Below are positions 23,123 through 28,086 of a stretch of DNA of 28,086 bases, in pieces (the stretch's first letter is position 1; the number at the start of each line of letters is the position of its first letter). Below the pieces are notes generated by a model. It was not told the origin of the DNA. It made no database searches and saw only the letters and a program-made list of their open reading frames with translations. The translations under genes and the position numbers were made by a program. The DNA comes from a virus, in the IMG/VR virus record IMGVR_UViG_3300028025_003994, positions 1 to 28,086 of that record; one strand, 5' to 3'.

Positions 23123-23196
23123 TGGTTGCGGGAGAAGGAGTTGAACCTTCAGTTCGGGTTTATCAGACCAGCGTGTTACTATTACACCATCCCGTA
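23123..23196 (-). tRNA. tRNA-Ile (anticodon GAT), CCA encoded
   Basis: Read on the minus strand the gene folds as a cloverleaf: acceptor TACGGGA / TCCCGCA (6 of 7 pairs, A2-C71 mismatched); D-stem GTGT/ACAC with a 7-nt loop; anticodon stem CTGGT/ACCCG (28-42 mismatched) with loop CTGATAA, hence anticodon GAT; a 4-nt variable region; and T-arm GAAGG/CCTTC with the fully canonical loop TTCAACT. The discriminator A73 and an encoded CCA (23123-23125 on the complement) follow. The D-loop lacks the usual adjacent GG. Two stem mismatches and the reduced D-loop make it divergent; it may still be functional. It sits 5 nt from the end of the DUF3310 gene. Confidence 0.85.
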
Positions 23197-23201
23197 TTAA
23201 A

Positions 23202-23657
23202 TTAATTGCGAGTTTTTAACCTGCGCTCGATCTCACGATTAACATACCAAACCGCTTTACGCAAGTCTTCTATGTCATTTTCTTTATCGTCTGCTCTCCA
23301 GATGTATTTGATTGCATTACCAAGACAGAAGTTTAGATGCTCTGTCACTTGAATGCATTCAATACCAGACGGGTGTGACTTATAGTGACGGGGATGATTC
23401 ACTTTATCTTCTTTATCTGGATTTGATTCTTCATCTTCATCGTAAGCAAGAAGCTCCTTAAATTTATCTGCCCAAAATTTATAACCTTCAGGAGCATTCA
23501 CCCAAGAAAAAGCATTAAATAAAGCACACGAAAGCGTGCTGATTTTAATTCCTGCTTCTCTTAAAGGATATTTTTCATGATAAGCAATAGCCGAATCCCT
23601 TACTTCTTTATCGGGAATTTCTCGCAACCAATCAATTATCGACTTTTCTTTTTGCAT
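23202..23657 (-). CDS. DUF3310-domain protein, 151 aa
   Basis: The C-terminal half (about residues 85-148) is a clear DUF3310 domain, with VNHPRHY (86-92), SGIECIQVTEHLNFCLGNAIKYIWR (97-121) and DLRKAVWYVNREIERR (131-146). DUF3310 is common in phage nucleotide-metabolism/replication regions and is sometimes labelled 'nucleotide kinase', but its biochemical role is not established. The N-terminal part (about 1-72) is helical (SIIDWLREIPDKEVRDSAIAY, then FWADKFKELLAYDEDEE) and is joined by an acidic linker. Its start overlaps the end of the upstream 60-aa frame by 22 nt. There is no good Shine-Dalgarno sequence. The tRNA-Ile gene follows 5 nt after the stop. Confidence 0.85.
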   Translation of the reverse strand: MQKEKSIIDWLREIPDKEVRDSAIAYHEKYPLREAGIKISTLSCALFNAFSWVNAPEGYKFWADKFKELLAYDEDEESNPDKEDKVNHPRHYKSHPSGIECIQVTEHLNFCLGNAIKYIWRADDKENDIEDLRKAVWYVNREIERRLKTRN

Positions 23658-23818
23658 AGTTCTGCTGTTTCGGGTCTAGTTCCTGGGTTTTCTTTTAGCC
23701 AACTAAAGAGTTCCTTGTGGTTTCTTTGTGGTGATTGCATCAATCTTTGGATGCGCATTGGTGGACCATCCATTGGATAGCGTTTCTTTCCTTTTTCTTT
23801 GTGGTATATAGTTTTCAT
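23636..23818 (-). CDS. Small hypothetical protein, 60 aa
   Basis: I start this at the ATG 23816-23818, one base after the stop of the primase-helicase gene, rather than at an in-frame ATG 84 nt further upstream that would lie inside that gene. The product is basic and hydrophilic: KEKGKKRYPMDGPP, a short helix, then NHKELFSWLKENPGTRPE and a lysine-rich end. No family recognised. Tight spacing on the 5' side and a 22-nt overlap with DUF3310 on the 3' side fit the packed style of this block. It contains copy 3 of the 14-base repeat. Confidence 0.5.
   Translation of the reverse strand: MKTIYHKEKGKKRYPMDGPPMRIQRLMQSPQRNHKELFSWLKENPGTRPETAELCKKKSR
23694..23707 (-). repeat. Copy 3 of the 14-base word, inside the 60-aa gene
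   Basis: Exact copy of TTTAGTTGGCTAAA on the minus strand, where it is read in frame as Phe-Ser-Trp-Leu-Lys. The flanking base extends the left arm to CTTTAG, as in copy 2. Confidence 0.8.
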
Positions 23819-23819
23819 A

Positions 23820-25652
23820 TTAAAGCCATGGTTTTTGGGTTGGAGAATACATTGGACGAACAGGGCCGGGACTTGGAAGGAATCGTTTAGTTCCCTTGTC
23901 AAACCATGTGTTGGTCATGGGAATCTCACCAGTAGCACGTTGCTTGCGGCAGATTAACTTGCCACACGGAGTTGACTCCCAGAACTCCTGCATTGCGTCA
24001 TCAGGATAGTCATTAGCTTTCATCTCTGCAAGACGTTCATGCTTAGATACGTCACGCCACACAGTAATGATGTTGTCTGGCATGTTGCCCCACTCACTAG
24101 CACCTTGAATCTCGGCGATAGCTGGTGGACTGCTGACACCTTCACCACTTTTACGTGGATGCGCTACAACATGAACATGCACAGGGTAGTTGGAAGCAAA
24201 GACACGGATAGCATCAATAGCTTCTGCTTGAGCGGTATTGTCTCCGCGATCAACATCCATTGTCATGACGTTATCAATGACAAAATTAGTTACCCCATAC
24301 CGTTTATGGGCATGAATAAACATGTTGATTAGTTTGAGAGGGTTTGCTTTTTCTCTGCTTTTGTAGATAAAGCAATGCTCACTAAGATATTTGAATGCTT
24401 TGTCAAAATCTTCATTGGCAACAATATCTGAACTGCCAGTCATATTCATCAAGATGGAGCCAAACGTGCGTTCAGGCGGCTGCTCAAAAGAAGCGACAAC
24501 ACTCATAACCCCACGCGCAGCTAAGTTAGCAACTTGATTCTGAACTGCTTGAGACTTGCCTTGTGACGTGTAACCAAACCACAAAGTAATCTCATGCTTA
24601 CGGAAGGTAAGGTCAAAGCCAGGAATAAAAAATGGATCACCATCAAGAAGATAGTCACCACGAATGAAGTCCATAACTTCATCCTTCATTTCTTGAGCAT
24701 CTACAATCTCATCAAGTTGACCTTTGGCAGTGGACTCAATAAGGTTGATGATTTCCCCACCACGGCCAGCCTTGAGCATGTCATTAGCATCCTTGAGTGG
24801 CAGGTTGACGATAATGCATTTATCAATACCTAGACGGGCAGCAACATCTACTGCACATTTCTTTCCAGGCGCATCATTGTCCATGATAAGAACAATGGTG
24901 TCGAAATAAGAAAGATACTCATAATCCTCCTTGATCCAATTCATATTGGATACACCAGAAGGAATAGATACAGCAGGAAGCCCTAGCTCATACATGGCTA
25001 AGGCATCCCACTGACCCTCTACAATAATGAGGCGATCACTATTTGTAGAAGGATCACAAACATCTTTGCCAAACAAGTTGTGAACAGGATTTGCACTGCT
25101 CCACATTGTCTTGTCGTTATTAGGCATCCAGTGCTTGTTGAGACTTAAGCGTGACTCACAGTCGTAATGCGGAAAGATAAGCTCTCCACGGCCGCCTGTG
25201 CCAACGCTATATGCTTCTAGTGTGCGCTTACTAATCTTGCGTTCAGCTGCATACTTGATGCAATCCTCACTAAGAGGTTTAATAGCCTCAGCCAACTCTT
25301 TGTAGTTGGTGGACTTGTTTGCTCCAGAGAAGTTCTGAATTGGAGCAATGTTAAGGAAATTACCCAACCATGCAATACTTGCAGGAATAGAAATACCTTT
25401 TACTAAATGAACTAACTTCCACGCACTACCCTTGATTGAAGGGTTAGCGTGGTCGTAAAACTGACCAATGTTATACGACTTAGTTGAAATACTAAGACTG
25501 TCTCCAGGATTACCGTCAATGTTACCAATGCGGTAGCATCCAGTTTGTTTCTTTGCAGCAGGGAATAAAGTCAGAACGAATTCGTCAATTCTGTGCTCTA
25601 GCTTTGCTTTAATTTCTTGTAAGTCGTATATCGTTTTGGTTTCAGTTATCAT
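23820..25652 (-). CDS. TOPRIM-helicase (T7 gp4-like primase/helicase), 610 aa
   Basis: This protein should form the replicative hexameric helicase and possibly the primase. Residues about 35-105 look like a primase zinc-finger fold (YNIGQFYDH ... SAWKLVHLVKG) but without the paired Cys/His zinc ligands. A TOPRIM domain follows with VEGQWDAL (211-218; catalytic Glu212) and LIMDNDAPGK (255-264; Asp258 and Asp260). The RecA-type helicase has Walker A GYTSQGKS (360-367), a Walker B-like FVIDN (457-461) and VHVVAHPRK (493-501). Length and order match T7 gp4 (566 aa). Loss of the zinc ligands makes primer synthesis at specific sites uncertain; helicase function looks intact. The start overlaps the 138-aa gene by 11 nt, and the 60-aa gene follows one base after the stop. 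No DNA polymerase is in the window. Confidence 0.92.
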   Translation of the reverse strand: MITETKTIYDLQEIKAKLEHRIDEFVLTLFPAAKKQTGCYRIGNIDGNPGDSLSISTKSYNIGQFYDHANPSIKGSAWKLVHLVKGISIPASIAWLGNFLNIAPIQNFSGANKSTNYKELAEAIKPLSEDCIKYAAERKISKRTLEAYSVGTGGRGELIFPHYDCESRLSLNKHWMPNNDKTMWSSANPVHNLFGKDVCDPSTNSDRLIIVEGQWDALAMYELGLPAVSIPSGVSNMNWIKEDYEYLSYFDTIVLIMDNDAPGKKCAVDVAARLGIDKCIIVNLPLKDANDMLKAGRGGEIINLIESTAKGQLDEIVDAQEMKDEVMDFIRGDYLLDGDPFFIPGFDLTFRKHEITLWFGYTSQGKSQAVQNQVANLAARGVMSVVASFEQPPERTFGSILMNMTGSSDIVANEDFDKAFKYLSEHCFIYKSREKANPLKLINMFIHAHKRYGVTNFVIDNVMTMDVDRGDNTAQAEAIDAIRVFASNYPVHVHVVAHPRKSGEGVSSPPAIAEIQGASEWGNMPDNIITVWRDVSKHERLAEMKANDYPDDAMQEFWESTPCGKLICRKQRATGEIPMTNTWFDKGTKRFLPSPGPVRPMYSPTQKPWL

Positions 25653-26058
25653 TAAATTGTCTTTGATTGATTTCTTCGATTGTTTCTACTACTGGATCAA
25701 ATCCGATTGTTGCAGCCATAGAGCCAATCAACGAGGTAACAAAATTCAATCCTATTGCATCAGCCATGGGAACTAACTTCATTACCTGAATCATGTTTTT
25801 CTCCATAATTGCAATGCTTTCGGCATCTGACAGGCTTTTGAATTGGTCAATATAATCAGCTATTTCTTCTGACTCTTTTGCCAATGTTTCTCTAATTTGC
25901 GATTGAAGGTATGTTGTTAATGCTCCAACTTCAATTAGAACATTTTTTAATCCTTCATTCGTAACTTCTGTTCCTTCCCGTTGATCTTGATCACATTGGT
26001 TTTCAGATTGATTACAATTGCCGCTGTCGGCTCCGTCATACTTTTGGTTCTCTTCCAT
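25642..26058 (-). CDS. Hypothetical acidic protein, 138 aa, overlapping its upstream gene by 112 nt
   Basis: Unrecognised. Residues 1-32 are low-complexity (Asn, Gln, Asp, Glu, with two Cys) and are encoded within the upstream gene in another frame. Residues about 33-100 are helical (GLKNVLIEVGALTTYLQSQ, then SEEIADYIDQFKSLSDAE). Residues about 100-125 are more hydrophobic, with Gly and Ala (LIGSMAATIGF). The end overlaps the primase-helicase start by 11 nt. No alternative ATG exists before residue 85, and I see no GTG or TTG start in the early part, so either the long overlap is real, a rarer start is used, or the frame is entered by -1 frameshifting. The role is unknown; its place before the helicase suggests replication. 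Confidence 0.65.
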   Translation of the reverse strand: MEENQKYDGADSGNCNQSENQCDQDQREGTEVTNEGLKNVLIEVGALTTYLQSQIRETLAKESEEIADYIDQFKSLSDAESIAIMEKNMIQVMKLVPMADAIGLNFVTSLIGSMAATIGFDPVVETIEEINQRQFNDN

Positions 26059-26942
26059 AGATTATTTTCGTCACAAGTAACATAATCAACTGAAGCATCT
26101 TTACATGCTGCAATTAGATCCTCTACTTGGTCTTTAGATTTTAGGTCAACAATTACTGAGTTGCCTAGTTTTTTGCAGATACTTGCAAGACTTCTTACAT
26201 TCTTGGCTGACAATCCAATTTCTTCAGCTTTTGTAAGAATTAGGTCTTTATCTGCTTTTTCAATTTTTGAATAAAATGCTTCTTTGTGGTGACTGAATGA
26301 CAAGTTGAACTTACGTCCATTGTATTCCTTGAACACGCTGACTGCCGTAACAATAGTGTTGTAGGCTTTATCAGACACTTCAATCACTTGGCTTACGTCA
26401 AACTGATTACCAAAATGGTTTTCTAGTTCAGAGGTAATGCTACCAAGCAACCAAGTCGAGTAGTCGTCAATCTTTTCCGTAACATTGCGCGCTACAAAGA
26501 TACGATCAATCACCTTGTATGCTTGCTCCAATGATGGAGGATTGTCCATCCGTAGCGTGGCTTGTCCACCTTCACGAATAACAAAGTGTTCAGAGATAGG
26601 ATCAGTTACAATCTGCATCAAAGCAGCAATGTCCTGCTCTTTGTCGTCAATTTGCTCAGGATCGCTCAGGACGGCAGCGACATCAACTTTGGATACTACT
26701 TCCAGATTGACGAATGCCTCTGCTTCCAGGCTATCTGTAGCGTCCCTAGAGAGCATTGAGATAAATCCATTCACTCTGTTTTTCACTACGCCACTATACG
26801 CATTGCTATTTATGTCTTTTCCGTTTCTGTATTGAGCGAGAAGCTCTGCAACAACGTCATAAGGAATTGCGTATTCTTCACTTACTGCACCAATCTCATC
26901 ATCTTCTAATGGGATTCCGTCAAGGTATACTGTGTTTGTCAT
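25947..26942 (-). CDS. Hypothetical protein, 331 aa, possible DNA-binding role
   Basis: No firm family. The N-terminus is acidic (about 1-25). The body is helical, with EYAIPYDVVAELLAQYRNGK (about 24-43), a middle section with alternating strands, and a region about 216-250 reading NLSFSHHKEAFYSKIE, then ILTKAEEIGLSAKNVRSLAS. That 'SHH..A......A....L..A.E.G.S...LR' pattern resembles the ParB/HTH-like segment of several phage and plasmid DNA-binding proteins, which is a weak similarity. The last 37 residues (with AAIVINLKTNVIKING) look well folded and are encoded in the 112 nt shared with the 138-aa gene. It starts 3 nt after the 83-aa gene. A role in replication or transcription control is inference. 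Confidence 0.75.
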   Translation of the reverse strand: MTNTVYLDGIPLEDDEIGAVSEEYAIPYDVVAELLAQYRNGKDINSNAYSGVVKNRVNGFISMLSRDATDSLEAEAFVNLEVVSKVDVAAVLSDPEQIDDKEQDIAALMQIVTDPISEHFVIREGGQATLRMDNPPSLEQAYKVIDRIFVARNVTEKIDDYSTWLLGSITSELENHFGNQFDVSQVIEVSDKAYNTIVTAVSVFKEYNGRKFNLSFSHHKEAFYSKIEKADKDLILTKAEEIGLSAKNVRSLASICKKLGNSVIVDLKSKDQVEDLIAACKDASVDYVTCDENNLWKRTKSMTEPTAAIVINLKTNVIKINGKEQKLRMKD

Positions 26943-26945
26943 AAA

Positions 26946-27197
26946 TTATTCTTCTTCACTAAATGTCTCTAGTCCGATTCCTTTTTTTCCTGCTTCTCTC
27001 AGCAGTAGGTCATAAGCGTTCGGTGGGTCAGGTTTATCCATGCTGAATCTGGCTGCAAGTTTTAATTTTGTCAAAATCTGACATTCATTTTTGTTTACAA
27101 CCTCCCATCTTCCAGTTTCTTCAACAAAATAAATCTGAAGAAACATGCTTGCCATTTTATCCCAATTACTTATCAGGGCTGTTTTTACTGTATTCAT
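26946..27197 (-). CDS. Small hypothetical protein, 83 aa (or 69 aa)
   Basis: Unrecognised. The sequence has a short beta-like opening (MFLQIYFVEETGRWEVVN), a helix (ECQILTKLKLAARFSMD), and a helical end (AYDLLLREAGKK, then an acidic tail). The ATG at 27197 gives a 32-nt overlap with the upstream gene. A second in-frame ATG (27153-27155) would give 69 aa, begin 10 nt after the upstream stop and remove the overlap, so the shorter form is equally plausible. It ends 3 nt before the 331-aa gene. Probably an early accessory protein. Confidence 0.6.
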   Translation of the reverse strand: MNTVKTALISNWDKMASMFLQIYFVEETGRWEVVNKNECQILTKLKLAARFSMDKPDPPNAYDLLLREAGKKGIGLETFSEEE

Positions 27198-27435
27198 CTT
27201 GCATTTTCTGTAAAACTTTTCGCGCAGTTGTTGCTAACTCAAAAATAACTGAAGCGTCATCATTGAACAACAAAGAACTCTTGAACTGCCATGGATCTGC
27301 AATTATTTTTAACGCTTCAACCATATCTGGTAAGTGAATTGCCGCAACAACATCTGCTCTATTTTGCTCAATTGTTTCAACAATTTCCAAGTCCCATGGC
27401 CCAGGTGTAATGTCTTTCAAGATTGATTTACTCAT
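27166..27435 (-). CDS. Small 'TPGPW' type phage accessory protein, 89 aa
   Basis: Begins MSKSILKDITPGPWDLEIVE. It then has a helix with DVVAAIHLPDMVEALKIIAD (about 28-47) and a final helix with ATTARKVLQKM. The order 'TPGPW ... AA..PD..EAL ... A..A...L' is a recurrent plan of small early phage proteins of unknown function. Its start overlaps the upstream stop by 4 nt (ATGA, 27432-27435), indicating translational coupling. It overlaps the downstream 83-aa frame by up to 32 nt. Function is not known for the family; the context suggests an early/metabolic gene. Confidence 0.7.
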   Translation of the reverse strand: MSKSILKDITPGPWDLEIVETIEQNRADVVAAIHLPDMVEALKIIADPWQFKSSLLFNDDASVIFELATTARKVLQKMQDEYSKNSPDK

Positions 27436-27719
27436 AGTTCTTTTAGAATTGTAACTGGCAGGTTGATTTCTTGTGAATACTTATCAATAACGGCTTTGTT
27501 TTGAGAAACCATTACCAGATTGTCATTGTCGTAAACGCCATAAATAATCTTTTTTGGGGGAGCTATTTTGTATTCATAGCGACCCCAATTCCATTCTGGG
27601 CATAGGTCTAATTCAAATTCTTCATCATCGCATGAAAGTGGTCTTGAAAGCACTTCTCCGCCATTGGCATGGTGCAACATAATACTTGTCATTTCTTGAA
27701 TTTTTTCAAGGTTGGTCAT
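27432..27719 (-). CDS. Small hypothetical phage protein, 95 aa
   Basis: The N-terminal half has a helix (TNLEKIQEMTSIMLHHANGG) followed by EFELDLCPEWNWGRYEYKIAPPKK (about 34-57). An 'a..G..v.......W.W....Y.I.PP' module is frequent in small phage early proteins and seems to be a small beta domain of unknown role. The C-terminal half (about 58-95) reads as alternating strands and helix (IIYGVYDNDNLVMVSQNKAV). The stop overlaps the next start by 4 nt. The 43-aa frame upstream overlaps its start by 14 nt. No Shine-Dalgarno sequence precedes the ATG, only an A-rich stretch (ctaaaaaacaaa). Confidence 0.7.
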   Translation of the reverse strand: MTNLEKIQEMTSIMLHHANGGEVLSRPLSCDDEEFELDLCPEWNWGRYEYKIAPPKKIIYGVYDNDNLVMVSQNKAVIDKYSQEINLPVTILKEL

Positions 27720-27837
27720 TTTGTTTTTTAGTTAATTTGAATTTGAATAAAGGAAAGCATAGTTTCCATTGATTACTTTTTGGGCTTGGTTTTAATGCCA
27801 AGTATTTTCCGTTTGTGAAAATAGACCACAATTTCAT
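27706..27837 (-). CDS. Possible small protein, 43 aa
   Basis: ATG at 27835-27837 starts MKLWSIFTNGKYLALKP, which is Trp- and Lys-rich, and the frame ends at a TGA overlapping the next gene's start by 14 nt. The product is strongly basic and mixed aromatic (SNQWKLCFPLFKFKL). The overlap with a downstream start and placement 17 nt after the pseudoknot candidate support it as a real leader gene or small protein; its shortness leaves doubt. No family recognised. Confidence 0.4.
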   Translation of the reverse strand: MKLWSIFTNGKYLALKPSPKSNQWKLCFPLFKFKLTKKQNDQP

Positions 27838-27854
27838 ATTATTGTAAATTAAAC

Positions 27855-27942
27855 ACCTCGCCAAGATAGGTTTTGCCTGCCCATCAATATGTCTATGATG
27901 CTACCTTGACGAGGTAATCCTAATCCATCACTCGATGGCAGG
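27855..27942 (-). promoter_or_regulatory. Probable H-type RNA pseudoknot downstream of the partial gene
   Basis: Helix A: 27855-27865 with 27905-27915 (ACCTCG/CGAGGT and CAAG/CTTG around one C-A, which becomes G-U on the minus strand, giving 11 continuous pairs). Helix B: 27876-27885 with 27934-27942 (CCTGC/GCAGG and CATC/GATG with one bulged C). Their arms alternate, so the two together form a pseudoknot. Two local hairpins, CCATC/GATGG (27925-27929 / 27934-27938) and CATCA/TGATG (27882-27886 / 27896-27900), compete with helix B. It starts 6 nt after the stop of the partial gene and ends 17 nt before the 43-aa ORF, so it may control that ORF or stabilise an mRNA end. The remaining 27720-27854 has no other recognised signal. 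Confidence 0.5.
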
Positions 27943-27947
27943 AAAGT

Positions 27948-27961
27948 TTTAGTTGGCTAAA
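27948..27961 (+). repeat. Copy 4 of the 14-base word, over the stop codon of the partial gene
   Basis: Exact copy of TTTAGTTGGCTAAA. On the minus strand it covers the final Leu-Ala-Asn codons and TAA of the gene entering from the right edge, just before the pseudoknot candidate. Confidence 0.8.
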
Positions 27962-28086
27962 GCAACTGCTGACTCAAGGAGCTTGTTGCCACGCTTGACG
28001 TTGGCATCCCAGTCAATCTCAAAGCGTTGAGCTGCAATAGTTTTGGTTAATGCTGAAGCACCCCAGTTACTGCTGTAGTTTTGAGC
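27949..28086 (-). CDS. C-terminal 45 residues of a gene cut by the window edge
   Basis: On the minus strand the frame is open from base 28086 to a TAA at 27949-27951. The residues read ...NYSSNWGASALTKTIAAQRF, then EIDWDANVKRGNKLLESAVALAN. Codons use more C- and G-ending choices (GTC, AAG, CGT, GGC, CTC) than the other minus-strand genes, which could mean high expression. The family is not recognised from this piece. It is the upstream-most gene of the minus-strand block visible here. Confidence 0.65.
   Translation of the reverse strand, partial: AQNYSSNWGASALTKTIAAQRFEIDWDANVKRGNKLLESAVALAN

Noticed and set aside
23819-23902. A longer 88-aa start for the 60-aa gene
   Set aside because: It would run through the end of the primase-helicase gene in another frame; the ATG one base after that gene's stop is the simpler start.
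24039-24332. A 97-aa plus-strand frame within the primase-helicase gene
   Set aside because: Antisense shadow of conserved helicase motifs.
1-28086. CRISPR arrays, insertion sequences, integrase or attachment sites
   Set aside because: No regularly spaced repeats, transposase motifs, target-site duplications or recombinase genes seen; the 14-base copies are too few and too far apart for a CRISPR array.

Overview
The window is part of an AT-rich tailed-phage genome (Caudoviricetes, probably podovirus-like, lytic or undetermined). It shows no integrase, repressor or bacterial housekeeping gene. The evidence is a plus-strand morphogenesis block, with a tail-adaptor-like protein, two coiled-coil proteins and one enormous virion-type protein. 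Facing it is a minus-strand metabolism/replication block, with a T7 gp4-like TOPRIM/helicase protein, ThyX, a DUF3310 protein, an HNH nuclease and a string of very small overlapping genes. The host cannot be named. Almost no gene start is preceded by a Shine-Dalgarno sequence, which would fit hosts that rely little on it (for example Bacteroidota or some cyanobacteria), but this is only a hint.

Layout. Positions 1-20864 are plus strand: the end of one gene, a 371-aa putative structural protein, a 222-aa adaptor-like protein, 419-aa and 493-aa glutamine/coil-rich proteins, and a single 5363-aa reading frame (about 57% of the window). The order (adaptor, two coiled-coil proteins, giant protein) mirrors the T7 order gp11 ... 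gp14-gp15-gp16, so the giant protein is best read as an ejected 'polyvalent' internal virion protein. It carries an HExxH metallopeptidase-like site and a second, altered EExxH site. Everything from 20889 to the right end is minus strand, read right to left: a partial gene, small ORFs of 43, 95, 89 and 83 aa, a 331-aa protein, a 138-aa protein, the primase-helicase, a 60-aa ORF, DUF3310, tRNA-Ile, a gene-free 520-nt stretch, a 54-aa ribbon-helix-helix protein translationally coupled to thyX, an HNH nuclease and a 120-aa protein. The two blocks converge at about 20.87 kb on a hairpin.

The most unusual parts are non-coding. (1) The 520 nt between tRNA-Ile and the RHH gene hold a dense set of nested stems, including an 18-position helix and a perfect 10-bp long-range helix. 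G-U wobbles suggest an RNA read from the plus strand, antisense to its neighbours. Large ornate phage RNAs beside tRNAs (GOLLD, ROOL) are the obvious comparison, but I cannot assign it to either. (2) A 90-nt element closed by a perfect 9-bp stem sits between thyX and the HNH gene. (3) A probable pseudoknot follows the partial gene at the right end. (4) An exact 14-base hairpin-forming word occurs four times, with a fifth copy differing by one base.

Functionally, the right block would supply dTMP (ThyX), unwind and possibly prime DNA (TOPRIM/helicase) and supply a tRNA. The left block builds the tail connector and the proteins delivered into the cell at infection. Many small genes remain of unknown function and are described rather than named.
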